Source of the DNA: Nocardioidaceae bacterium
GTDB lineage: Bacteria; Actinomycetota; Actinomycetes; Propionibacteriales; Nocardioidaceae
Direction: 5' to 3'
Length of the DNA: 64,000 bases
Assembly: GCA_017744365.1 (NCBI GenBank)
Contig: JAGIBL010000001.1
Location: 682,001 to 746,000 of the forward strand
Positions 26,545-34,442 of the stretch are shown piece by piece. Made by a program: the position numbers and the translations under genes. Under the pieces are notes generated by a model. It had not been told where the DNA came from, searched no databases, and saw only the letters and a list, made by a program, of their open reading frames with translations. The stretch's first letter is position 1. Each line of letters starts with the position of its first letter.

Positions 26545-27854
26545 AGCTACGTCTGCTGCTGCTCCTGGCGCTCGTGATCGGGCTCGCCGGCTGCCGCTTC
26601 GACGGCGCCTACGACCTGCCGCTGCCCGGCGGCAAGGCGGTCGGCCGCGGCGACGCCATCGAGATCACCGCGGAGTTCACCGACGCGCTCAACGTGGTGC
26701 CGCGCTCGGCCGTGATGGTCGACGACGTCCCGGTCGGTCAGGTCACCCAGGTCGACCGGGTCGGCTGGCACGCCAAGCTCACGATGCTGGTCCGCAAGGA
26801 CCTGAAGCTGCCGGCGGACACGACCGCCGAGATCCGGCAGACCAGCCTGCTCGGCGAGAAGTACGTCGCGCTGCTCGCTCCGGAGAAGGATTCCGCCACC
26901 GGCCTGCTCGCGGAGGGCGACAACATCGGGCTGGACCGGACCGGGCGCAACCCCGAGGTCGAGGAGGTGCTCGGCGCGCTCTCGTTCGTGCTCAGCGGCG
27001 GCGGCGTCCAGCAGCTGCGCACGATCAGCGTCGAGATCAACAAGATGCTCGACGGGCGCACCGAGGACGCCCGCGGCGTGCTCCGCAACGTGAACGCGCT
27101 GGTCGGCTCGCTGGACCAGCAGAAGCAGAGCATCATCGGCGCGATGGACGCGGTGAACCGGCTCGCGGTCACCCTCAACAAGGAGAGCCGCGCCATCGGC
27201 GCCGCCATCGACGCGATCGGCCCGGCGCTGAAGGTGCTCAACGGCCAGCACGACGCGCTGGTGCGGATGCTGCGCGAGCTGGACCGGCTCGGCCGGGTCG
27301 GCACCCGGGTGGTCGCGGCCAGCAAGGCCGACGTGCTCTCCACGCTGCAGCACCTGGCGCCGGCGCTGCGCGAGCTGGCCGACGCCGGCGACTCGCTTCC
27401 CCGCGGGGTCAGCCTGATGGCGAGCTTCCCGTTCCCCAAGGAGGCCGCCGAGCTGGCCATGGGCGACTACGCCAACGCGCTTTTCTCCTTCGACTTCGAC
27501 CTGTCCAAGCTGTTCGGCAGCGGCGGCGCCGGGAACTCCTCGAACCTGCCCAGCCCGGTGCAGATCTGCATGGCCACGCCGCTGGCGCCGATCTGCAAGA
27601 CGCTGGACCAGACCCTGCTCACCCAGCTGTGCTCGCTGATGCCGACCAACCCGCTCTGCCCGGGTACCGGTCCGGGCGCCCACGGCAACCCGGGCAACCC
27701 GCTGCAGGGCCTGCTCAACGGCCTGCTCGGCAACGGCTCGTCCGGCTCGACCTCGGGTGGCAGCACGCCGAAGACCGGCAGCGGCGGGTCCTCCGGCGGG
27801 TCGTCCGGGGGCCTGCTCGGCGGCCTGGGATCCCTGCTGGGAGGTGGCCGATGA
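26541..27854 (+). CDS. mce4E: Mce4E-type lipoprotein
   Basis: A GTG start inside the mce4D stop gives 437 residues, the longest Mce protein here. The signal ends in the lipobox GLAGC with Cys18 lipidated, as in LprN/Mce4E. After the MCE and helical domains comes a segment with four cysteines, then a low-complexity Gly/Ser tail of about 50 residues ending SLLGGGR. The tail is longer than in operon 1. Confidence 0.87.
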   Translation: MKLRLLLLLALVIGLAGCRFDGAYDLPLPGGKAVGRGDAIEITAEFTDALNVVPRSAVMVDDVPVGQVTQVDRVGWHAKLTMLVRKDLKLPADTTAEIRQTSLLGEKYVALLAPEKDSATGLLAEGDNIGLDRTGRNPEVEEVLGALSFVLSGGGVQQLRTISVEINKMLDGRTEDARGVLRNVNALVGSLDQQKQSIIGAMDAVNRLAVTLNKESRAIGAAIDAIGPALKVLNGQHDALVRMLRELDRLGRVGTRVVAASKADVLSTLQHLAPALRELADAGDSLPRGVSLMASFPFPKEAAELAMGDYANALFSFDFDLSKLFGSGGAGNSSNLPSPVQICMATPLAPICKTLDQTLLTQLCSLMPTNPLCPGTGPGAHGNPGNPLQGLLNGLLGNGSSGSTSGGSTPKTGSGGSSGGSSGGLLGGLGSLLGGGR

Positions 27855-29095
27855 CCCGCGGCATCAAGGTCCGGCTGATCGCGTTCCTGGTCCTCAGCGC
27901 GGTCGGCATCGTCTACGTGGCCGCCAGCTACCTCGGCATCGTCGACAAGGTCACCGGCAAGGGCATCACCGTGCACGCCGAGCTGCCCAGCTCCGGCGGC
28001 CTCTTCGTCGGCAGCGAGGTCACCTACCGCGGCGTGAAGGTCGGCCAGGTCTCGGACATGGACGTGGTCCGCTCCGGCGTCCGGCTGACGCTCTCGGTCC
28101 GCGACGGCGCCCGGATCCCGGTGGACTCGCCGCTGTACGTGCACAACCTGTCCGCGGTCGGCGAGCAGTACCTGGACTTCGAGCCGGCCAGCCGGAAGGG
28201 CCCGTACGCCGAGGACGGCACCACGTTCCACGGTGGCGCCGCGAGCATGCCCCAGGCCACCGACGACCTGCTGGTCAAGATCAACGGCCTGGTCTCCTCG
28301 CTCAACCGCAATGACGTGGCGACCGTGGTCTCCGAGCTCGGCACGATGTTCCGCGGCACCGCCGACCCGCTGCGCCGGATGGTCGACTCCGGGTCAGCGC
28401 TGGTGGCCCAGGCCAAGGCCAACGAGACCGCCACCATCGGGCTGCTGGACAGCGGGCAGACGGTGCTGCGGACCCAGCAGGCCAACGCCGGCAACATCCG
28501 CTCGTTCGCCGCCAACCTGGCCGACCTGACCGGCTCGCTCAAGGACGCCGACACCGACCTGCGCACCCTGCTGCAGGGCGGCACCCCCGCGGTGCGCGAG
28601 GTGGACGGCCTGCTCAAGGGCCTCTCGCCGACGCTGCCGGTCTTCCTGAGCAACCTGGTCACGGTCAACCAGGTCATCACCGCGCGGCTCAACGCGGTCG
28701 AGCAGACGCTGGTCACCTTCCCGGCGGTGATCTCCTCGGGCTTCACCGGCACCCCCGGGGACGGCTACGGACACATCAACCTGCAGTTCAACTACGGCAC
28801 GGACGCGTGCACGAAGGGCTACAAGCCGCCGAGCCAGTGGAACCCGGGCACGGACCTGCGCGATTTCCCGACGTACCCGGCCAAGTGCCTGTCCAACGAC
28901 CGCAACTTCCGCGGCAGCAAGTGGGCGCCCGCGCCCAGCGGCCCGGCCTCGGCGACCGTCGGCGCCGCCAACCGGGTGTCCCCGTACGATGCACGGACCG
29001 GCCGGGTCAACGAGAACCTGACGATCGGGAGGCACACGGTGTTCGGCGACGACTCCTGGCAGTGGATGCTGCTCGGCGACCTCGGGGCGCGATGA
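27851..29095 (+). CDS. mce4F: Mce4F-type protein
   Basis: This 414-residue protein starts with an ATG overlapping the mce4E stop. A membrane span at about residues 9-30 is followed by an MCE domain with SSGGLFVGSEVTYRGVKVGQV, the MceF signature also found in operon 1. The tail includes cysteines near TDACTKGY and AKCLSNDRN and a C-terminal FGDDSWQWMLLGDL segment. Confidence 0.87.
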   Translation: MTRGIKVRLIAFLVLSAVGIVYVAASYLGIVDKVTGKGITVHAELPSSGGLFVGSEVTYRGVKVGQVSDMDVVRSGVRLTLSVRDGARIPVDSPLYVHNLSAVGEQYLDFEPASRKGPYAEDGTTFHGGAASMPQATDDLLVKINGLVSSLNRNDVATVVSELGTMFRGTADPLRRMVDSGSALVAQAKANETATIGLLDSGQTVLRTQQANAGNIRSFAANLADLTGSLKDADTDLRTLLQGGTPAVREVDGLLKGLSPTLPVFLSNLVTVNQVITARLNAVEQTLVTFPAVISSGFTGTPGDGYGHINLQFNYGTDACTKGYKPPSQWNPGTDLRDFPTYPAKCLSNDRNFRGSKWAPAPSGPASATVGAANRVSPYDARTGRVNENLTIGRHTVFGDDSWQWMLLGDLGAR

Positions 29096-29628
29096 CGTCG
29101 ATCAGGTCCCGCCTCGTCCTGGGCGCGTTGGCCGGAGTGCTCGCCCTCGCGTGCGTGCTCGCCCTCGCCGCCCGGCTCTTCGTGCCGTGGCTCGGCCCGT
29201 CCTCGTGGACCGCCGGTGACGACGCGGACAAGCGCCAGGTCGCGGTCACCACCGCGGCCCGCAAGGTCACGCTGGCCTTCCTCGACGTCGACTACCGGGA
29301 CATGGACCCGCGGGTGGACAAGGTGCTCGCGATGGCCACGGGCGAGTTCAAGAAGCAGTACCAGGCCACCAAGGTGAACCTGGTCGCCGCGGCGCGCGAG
29401 GGGGAGTCCACCTCGACCGGCACGGTCCGGTCGGTGGGCATCTCGGACATCGACGCCGACGCGGCGGTCGTGTTCGTGGCCGCGGACAGCAAGGTGGACA
29501 ACAAGGTCATGCGCGCCGCCCGGGCCAAGGGCGAGAAGCCGGACGACCAGCGCTACTACCGGTTCCAGCTGCACTTCACGAAGGTCGGCGCGCGCTGGCT
29601 GCTGGACAGCCTGGAGATCCAGTCATGA
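29092..29628 (+). CDS. Mce-associated membrane protein (first of two in the mce4-like operon)
   Basis: The ATG overlaps the mce4F stop. The 178-residue product has an N-terminal membrane span (about residues 8-29) and an exported NTF2-like domain ending RWLLDSLEIQS, matching Mas/Omam proteins. Two such genes close mycobacterial mce4 operons as well. It is likely needed for stability or function of the transporter rather than lipid contact. Confidence 0.8.
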   Translation: MTSIRSRLVLGALAGVLALACVLALAARLFVPWLGPSSWTAGDDADKRQVAVTTAARKVTLAFLDVDYRDMDPRVDKVLAMATGEFKKQYQATKVNLVAAAREGESTSTGTVRSVGISDIDADAAVVFVAADSKVDNKVMRAARAKGEKPDDQRYYRFQLHFTKVGARWLLDSLEIQS

Positions 29629-30323
29629 CCACCCCGGAGAGCGGCCTGGCACCCGACGAGAAGCGCTGCCCGTACTGCGCCGAGGTCATCAAGGCCGCGG
29701 CGATCCGGTGCCGGTACTGCCACTCGGACCTGCCCGCCGACCCGCCGCCGGACGAGAAGGTCGACTGGGCCGTGGTCGCTCCGCCGATGTCGACACCGCC
29801 GGTCGTCGCGGCGACCCAGCCGCGTGCCGTCGACAAGGTCGCCCTCGGGCTCGCCGCCCTGTGCCTCCTGCTCGTGGCCGGACTCGTGGCTATCTTCGTG
29901 GTGGGCCCGGGGGAGCTGGACGAGGCCGGCAACGGGCAGGTCACCGCGGCGTCCTACCGGAGCGCGGCGATGAGTGCCGCGGCCAGCAACGCCTCCGCGA
30001 TCCTGTCGTACACCTACAAGACCCTCGACGAGAGCCAGAAGGCGGCGCACGCGGTCACCACCGGCAAGGCGCGCACGTCGTACGACGACGCCATGAAGCA
30101 GGCGGCACCGAAGGCGACCAGCGCCAAGCTGACCCTCAAGGCGACCATCCTGTCCACCTCGCTGATCTCGCTGACCGAGCACCGGGCCACCGTGCTGCTG
30201 TTCTACGACGCGGTCACCACCGCCGAGGGCTCGCCGCAGCAGCAGCTGAACCAGAACCGCGTGAAGATGACCATGACGCGGCAGGATGGGGACTGGATCG
30301 TTTCCGACATGGAAGCCTTCTGA
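29625..30323 (+). CDS. Mce-associated membrane protein with N-terminal zinc ribbon
   Basis: The product has 232 residues and starts within the preceding stop. Residues 14-33 hold CPYCAEVIKAAAIRCRYC, a two-CxxC zinc ribbon, followed by a proline-rich linker and one membrane span (about 66-88). An exported domain ends DGDWIVSDMEAF, the Mas pattern. The ribbon would be cytoplasmic and the Mas domain outside. The zinc ribbon is not part of the mycobacterial proteins I know and may contact MceG or a regulator. It is the last gene of the mce4-like operon. Confidence 0.75.
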   Translation: MTTPESGLAPDEKRCPYCAEVIKAAAIRCRYCHSDLPADPPPDEKVDWAVVAPPMSTPPVVAATQPRAVDKVALGLAALCLLLVAGLVAIFVVGPGELDEAGNGQVTAASYRSAAMSAAASNASAILSYTYKTLDESQKAAHAVTTGKARTSYDDAMKQAAPKATSAKLTLKATILSTSLISLTEHRATVLLFYDAVTTAEGSPQQQLNQNRVKMTMTRQDGDWIVSDMEAF

Positions 30324-30328
30324 TAAAC

Positions 30329-30342
30329 TAGAACACGTTCCA
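30329..30342. promoter_or_regulatory. KstR-type operator in front of the reductase/ferredoxin operon
   Basis: TAGAACACGTTCCA matches TNNAACNNGTTNNA at every fixed position. It starts six bases after the last mce4-operon stop codon and overlaps a TAAACT -10-like hexamer, 36 bases before the reductase start. It gives the downstream genes their own regulated promoter even though they also follow the mce4 operon. Confidence 0.82.
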
Positions 30343-30377
30343 CTTCTGTGGAGCGGCACAGCCGGAAGGACGACACC

Positions 30378-31355
30378 GTGCCCCAGACCCACGAGACCGA
30401 TGTCCTCATCGTCGGCGCCGGCCCCGCGGGGCTCTTCGGGGCGTACTACGCCGGCTTCCGGGGGATGTCGGTCGCGCTGGTCGACTCGCTGCCGGAGATC
30501 GGCGGCCAGGTCTCCGCGCTCTACCCCGAGAAGGCCATCCTCGACGTGGCCGGCTTCCCGGTCGTGAAGGGCCGCGAGCTGGTCAACGCCCTCATCGACC
30601 AGGCCAAGTCCGCCAACCCGACGTACCTGCTGGACCGCACCGCGAACGCGCTCACCGCCACCGACGAGGGTGTGGTGATGGGCCTCGACGACGGCTCCGA
30701 GGTGCACGCCAAGGTGGTCATCGTGACCGCCGGCATCGGCAAGTTCACCCCGCGCCCGCTGCCGGCCGGCGACGGCTGGGAGGACCGCGGCCTGGTCTTC
30801 TTCGTGCCCTCCTTCGAGGAGTACGCCGGCAAGGACGTGGTCATCGTCGGCGGCGGCGACAGCGCGTTCGACTGGGCGCACAACCTGACGGGCATCGCCG
30901 GCTCGATCACCCTGGTGCACCGCCGCGACCAGTTCCGCGCGCACCAGGCCACCGTGGACGCGGTGCTGGCCGGACCGACCGACGTCATCACCAAGGCACA
31001 GGTGACCGCACTGCTCGGCGCGAGCACCGTCGAGAAGGTGGAGATCACCAAGGACGACGGCGAGGTCGTGGTCAAGCCCGCCGACGCGGTGGTGGCCGCC
31101 CTCGGCTTCGTCGCGGACCTGAGCGCGATGAAGGAGTGGGGCCTGGAGTTCGACAAGCGGCACATCCGTGTCGACACCGCGATGCGCACCAACCTGCCCC
31201 GGGTCTTCGCGGCCGGCGACATCACCGAGTACGAGGGCAAGGTCCGGCTGATCGCGGTCGGCTTCGGCGAGGTGGCCACCGCGGTGAACAACGCGGCGCC
31301 GCTGATCTTCCCCGACCAGGGCATCTTCCCGGGTCACTCGAGCGAAGGGTCCTGA
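30378..31355 (+). CDS. Ferredoxin--NADP+ reductase, type 2 (thioredoxin reductase-like)
   Basis: The GTG at 30378, seven bases after GGAAGGA, gives 325 residues. The FAD motif GAGPAG is at residues 13-18, the NADPH motif VVIVGGGDSAFDW at about 155, and the FAD-closing motif FAAGDITEYEG near the end. There is no CxxC redox pair, which separates it from thioredoxin reductases. It should pass electrons from NADPH to the ferredoxin encoded two genes downstream, probably for a steroid-oxidising P450 or Rieske oxygenase outside the window. Confidence 0.85.
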   Translation: MPQTHETDVLIVGAGPAGLFGAYYAGFRGMSVALVDSLPEIGGQVSALYPEKAILDVAGFPVVKGRELVNALIDQAKSANPTYLLDRTANALTATDEGVVMGLDDGSEVHAKVVIVTAGIGKFTPRPLPAGDGWEDRGLVFFVPSFEEYAGKDVVIVGGGDSAFDWAHNLTGIAGSITLVHRRDQFRAHQATVDAVLAGPTDVITKAQVTALLGASTVEKVEITKDDGEVVVKPADAVVAALGFVADLSAMKEWGLEFDKRHIRVDTAMRTNLPRVFAAGDITEYEGKVRLIAVGFGEVATAVNNAAPLIFPDQGIFPGHSSEGS

Positions 31356-31832
31356 ATGAGTAGCGGTCGCGACGCGGTCAGGCTGACCGACGAGGAGCTC
31401 ACCGAGTTCCTGGAGAGCAACATGAAGGTCCAAGTGGCCACCAACGGCCCCGACGGGCACCCGCACCTGACCACGCTGTTCTACGTCATGGTCGACGGGC
31501 AGATGTTCTTCTGGACCTACGGCAAGTCGCAGAAGATCCAGAACCTGCGCCGCGACCCGCGGGTCACCTGCCTGGTCGAGGACGGCACCGACTACTTCGA
31601 GCTGCGCGGCGCCACCATCTTCGGGAAGGCGCGGCTGATCGAGGACTACGACCAGCTCGTCGACCTGGGCGGCCGCGTCGCGACGGTGATGGCGAACGGC
31701 GAGGACCTCGGCGAGTTCGGCGCCCAGATCGTCGCCCAGCAGGCGCGCAAGCGGGTCGGCGTCATCGTCGAGCCGGAGAAGATCGCCAGCTGGGACCACC
31801 GCAAGATGACCGCACCACCCGGAGGAAACTGA
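31356..31832 (+). CDS. Pyridoxamine 5-phosphate oxidase-fold (PPOX) family protein
   Basis: This 158-residue protein starts directly after the reductase stop. The pattern VQVATNGPDGHPHLTTLFY, then FWTYGKSQKIQNLRRDPRVT, marks the split-barrel flavin/F420-binding fold. Members use FMN or F420 to reduce substrates such as enones, or bind haem. Position between the reductase and ferredoxin genes suggests a redox step on the same steroid substrates. The cofactor cannot be decided from sequence. Confidence 0.78.
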   Translation: MSSGRDAVRLTDEELTEFLESNMKVQVATNGPDGHPHLTTLFYVMVDGQMFFWTYGKSQKIQNLRRDPRVTCLVEDGTDYFELRGATIFGKARLIEDYDQLVDLGGRVATVMANGEDLGEFGAQIVAQQARKRVGVIVEPEKIASWDHRKMTAPPGGN

Positions 31833-32026
31833 TGAAGATCAAGGTCGACTTCGACCTCTGCGAGTCGAACGCGCTCTGCGAGGCGCTCGCCCCGACACAC
31901 TTCCAGATCGACGACGACGACTTCCTGCAGATCCTCGACGAGAACGTCACCCCCGAGGACCTGGACACGGTCCAGCAGGCGGTCGCGGCCTGCCCGAAGT
32001 CCGCGATCAGCCTCGTCGAGGGCTGA
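31832..32026 (+). CDS. 3Fe-4S ferredoxin (FdxD-like)
   Basis: The 64-residue protein has cysteines at positions 10, 16 and 54 in the pattern LCESNALC ... ACPKSAI, which fits a single 3Fe-4S cluster of the type that serves actinobacterial P450s. It overlaps the PPOX gene by one base. A ferredoxin next to a 17-beta-HSD-like SDR and an mce4 operon mirrors the fdxD-hsd4A-yrbE4A order of mycobacteria, here on the other side of the operon. Confidence 0.88.
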   Translation: MKIKVDFDLCESNALCEALAPTHFQIDDDDFLQILDENVTPEDLDTVQQAVAACPKSAISLVEG

Positions 32027-32066
32027 GCCAGACCGCCTCCCCGCCAGCAGAAAGAGCACTGTCGCC

Positions 32067-32966
32067 ATGCCTGATTCCCTCTCTCTCGACGGCCGCGTCG
32101 CCGTCGTCACCGGCGCCGGGGCCGGGCTCGGTCGCGCCGAGGCGGTGGCCCTCGCCGCCGCCGGCGCCGCGGTCGTGGTCAACGACCTGCCCGGGGCCGG
32201 CGAGGAGGCCGCCGAGGAGATCCGCGGTCTCGGCGGCACCGCGGTCGTCGTTGCCGGCGACGTGGGCGAGCGGGCCACCGCGGACGCCATGGTCGCCGCC
32301 GCGGTCGAGCTCGGCGGGCTCGACATCGTGGTGAACAACGCCGGCGTCACCCGGGACAAGATGCTGTTCAACATGACCGACGAGGAGTTCGACCTCGTCG
32401 TGAAGATCCATCTGCGCGGGCACTTCCTGCTCTCCCGCAACGCGGCGTCGTACTGGCGCGCGCAGCACAAGGAGACCGGCGAGCAGGTCTACGGGCGGAT
32501 CGTGAACACCGCCTCGGAGGCGTCGCTGAGCGGCTCGCCGGGGCAGCCGAACTACGCCGCCGCCAAGGCCGGCATCACCGCGCTGACCCTGTCCAGCGCC
32601 CGCAGCCTGGGCCGGATGGGCGTCCGGGTGAACGCGATCGCGCCGCGTGCGCGGACCGCGATGACCGCGGCCGTCTTCGGCGAGGACACCTCGGGCAAGA
32701 GCGTCGACCCGTACGCCGCCGAGCACGTCGCCCCGCTGGTGGCCTACCTGGCCTCGCCGGCCGCCGAGGCGATCAACGGCCAGCTCTTCGTCGTGTACGG
32801 CGGGATGGTGGCGCTGGTCGCGGCCCCGGTCGTCGAGCAGCGCTTCGACACCGCCGGTGACGTCTTCGACCTGGCCGAGCTCGACAAGACCGTGGGGGCG
32901 TACTTCGCCGACCGCGACCCGTCCGTCGGCTTCGCGGCCGACTCGATCATGCAGCTGAAGGTGTGA
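32067..32966 (+). CDS. SDR, Hsd4A-like (steroid or beta-hydroxyacyl-CoA dehydrogenase)
   Basis: The 299-residue protein has the cofactor motif TGAGAGLGRAEA, NNAG, a serine in NTASEAS and the active-site YAAAK. The long C-terminal part after ARTAMTAAVFGE resembles the Rv3502c/Hsd4A group, whose members oxidise 17-hydroxysteroids or side-chain beta-hydroxyacyl-CoA. The ferredoxin neighbour and KstR control support a steroid role. Which of the two activities dominates is not visible. Confidence 0.78.
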   Translation: MPDSLSLDGRVAVVTGAGAGLGRAEAVALAAAGAAVVVNDLPGAGEEAAEEIRGLGGTAVVVAGDVGERATADAMVAAAVELGGLDIVVNNAGVTRDKMLFNMTDEEFDLVVKIHLRGHFLLSRNAASYWRAQHKETGEQVYGRIVNTASEASLSGSPGQPNYAAAKAGITALTLSSARSLGRMGVRVNAIAPRARTAMTAAVFGEDTSGKSVDPYAAEHVAPLVAYLASPAAEAINGQLFVVYGGMVALVAAPVVEQRFDTAGDVFDLAELDKTVGAYFADRDPSVGFAADSIMQLKV

Positions 32967-32971
32967 ACGAC

Positions 32972-33730
32972 ATGACCGACCGTCTCGCAGGCAAGATCGC
33001 GATCGTCACCGGTGGTGCCCAGGGCCAGGGCGCCGCGATCGCCCGCCACTTCGTCGCCGAGGGCGCATGCGTCTACATCGCCGACGTGGCCGACGACCTG
33101 GGCAAGGCGCTGGCCGACGAGCTCGGAGAGGCCGCGCGCTTCAAGCACCACGACGTCTCCGACGAGCAGTCCTGGACCGACCTGGTCGAGGAGGTGAACG
33201 CCACCTTCGGGCCGGTCAGCGTGCTCGCCAACAACGCCGGCATCCTGCGCTTCAACGAGATCGAGAAGATGCCGGTCGAGGAGTACCTGCTGCTGGTCAA
33301 CGTCAACCAGCTCGGCACCTTCCTCGGCATGAAGGCGGTCGCCCGCACCATGCGCAAGAACGGCGGCGGCTCGATCATCAACGCCTCCTCGGTGGAGGGC
33401 CTGGCCGGGATGGCCTCGCTGACCGGCTACGTGGCCACCAAGTGGGCGATCCGCGGGATGACCAAGGCCGCGGCGATGGAGCTCGGCCCGAAGGGCATCC
33501 GGGTCAACTCGGTGCACCCGGGCATGATCGACACCCCGATGACCCGCCCGCACGGCGGCGACGCGGCGATGGAGTTCGGCGCCAGCCGGGTGCCGCTGCG
33601 CCGGGTCGGCTACCCCGACGACATCGCGCCCCTGTACGTGTTCCTGGCCAGTGACGAGTCCGCGTACATCAACGGTGCCGAGATCGCGATCGACGGCGGC
33701 GTCACCGCCACGCACGCGTTCGGGGGATAG
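32972..33730 (+). CDS. SDR, 3-alpha/20-beta-hydroxysteroid dehydrogenase-like
   Basis: The ATG at 32972 has a GAAGGTG site eight bases upstream; a GTG at 32963 overlaps the previous stop. The 252-residue protein has TGGAQGQGAAIA, NNAG, the INASSVEG serine and the active-site YVATK. The sequence around HPGMIDTPMTRPHG resembles actinobacterial 3-alpha(20-beta)-hydroxysteroid dehydrogenases such as the Rv2002 group. It ends the KstR-controlled operon, six bases before the convergent kstR. Confidence 0.78.
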   Translation: MTDRLAGKIAIVTGGAQGQGAAIARHFVAEGACVYIADVADDLGKALADELGEAARFKHHDVSDEQSWTDLVEEVNATFGPVSVLANNAGILRFNEIEKMPVEEYLLLVNVNQLGTFLGMKAVARTMRKNGGGSIINASSVEGLAGMASLTGYVATKWAIRGMTKAAAMELGPKGIRVNSVHPGMIDTPMTRPHGGDAAMEFGASRVPLRRVGYPDDIAPLYVFLASDESAYINGAEIAIDGGVTATHAFGG

Positions 33731-33736
33731 CCGGTG

Positions 33737-34351
33737 TCAGCGCGGGCGGAGCAGCAGGCGGACGGCGGTCTCGATGTGGTCGCCGACCTCCTCCGCGCCC
33801 GCGCGGCCGGTCACCCAGGAGACCAGGGCGGAGAGCCACACGTCGCTGACCACGCGGGCGATGGCGATGTCCTCGTCGGAGGGCGCCTCGCCCTCGACGT
33901 ACTCCTCGCCCTTGATCGCCCGGGTCAGCATCGTGGTCAGCTGCATGCCGACCACGTGGATCTCGCTGGCCACCGAGGCGTCGGCGAACATGAAGGCGCG
34001 GGTGAGCGCCTCGGTCAGGTTCGGGTCGCCCTGCATGCCGCGGGTGGCGCGCTTGAGCACGTAGATGACCCGCTCGTCGGGGGTCTCGCCGGGGATCGGC
34101 TTGCGGCCGACGATGCCCTGGGTGTCGTCGAACTGGCGGGCCAGCGCGGAGACCAGCAGGTGGATCTTCGAGGGGAAGTACCGGTAGAGCGTGCCCAGCG
34201 CCACGTCGGCCTGCTCGGCCACCGTGCGCATCTGCACCGCGTCGAATCCGCCCTTGGAGGCGAGTGCCACCGTTGCGTCCAGGATCCGCCGGCGGCGGTC
34301 ACGCTGTGCTGCCGAACCGAGGTCGTCGGCGGTCAGCGAGTTCGTCGTCAC
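33737..34351 (-). CDS. kstR: TetR-family regulator KstR
   Basis: The GTG at 34351 gives 204 residues. From about residue 12 the sequence follows mycobacterial KstR closely: SAAQRDRRRRILDATVALAS, the recognition helix region VALGTLYRYFPSKIHLLVSA, then LTEALTRAFMFADASVASE and ISDVWLSAL-type blocks (recalled from Rv3574). KstR represses cholesterol uptake and side-chain/ring degradation genes until a steroid-CoA intermediate binds. The KstR-type site 59 bases upstream implies autoregulation. Four such sites in this window support the assignment. Confidence 0.9.
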   Translation of the reverse strand: MTTNSLTADDLGSAAQRDRRRRILDATVALASKGGFDAVQMRTVAEQADVALGTLYRYFPSKIHLLVSALARQFDDTQGIVGRKPIPGETPDERVIYVLKRATRGMQGDPNLTEALTRAFMFADASVASEIHVVGMQLTTMLTRAIKGEEYVEGEAPSDEDIAIARVVSDVWLSALVSWVTGRAGAEEVGDHIETAVRLLLRPR

Positions 34352-34409
34352 GGCAGTACCTTCTCAGAGCGGATCGGAAATCAAGGCTAGCAGCGCCGTT
34401 GGGCATAAT

Positions 34410-34423
34410 AGAAACACGTTGCA
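34410..34423. promoter_or_regulatory. KstR-type operator between kstR and the glycosyltransferase operon
   Basis: AGAAACACGTTGCA keeps the AACNNGTT core and the final A; only the first base departs from consensus. A CATAAT -10-like hexamer (34404-34409) sits immediately before it on the plus strand. One site probably serves both kstR autoregulation and the divergent operon. Confidence 0.7.
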
Positions 34424-34442
34424 GAAAAGAAAGGGCGGGCCT

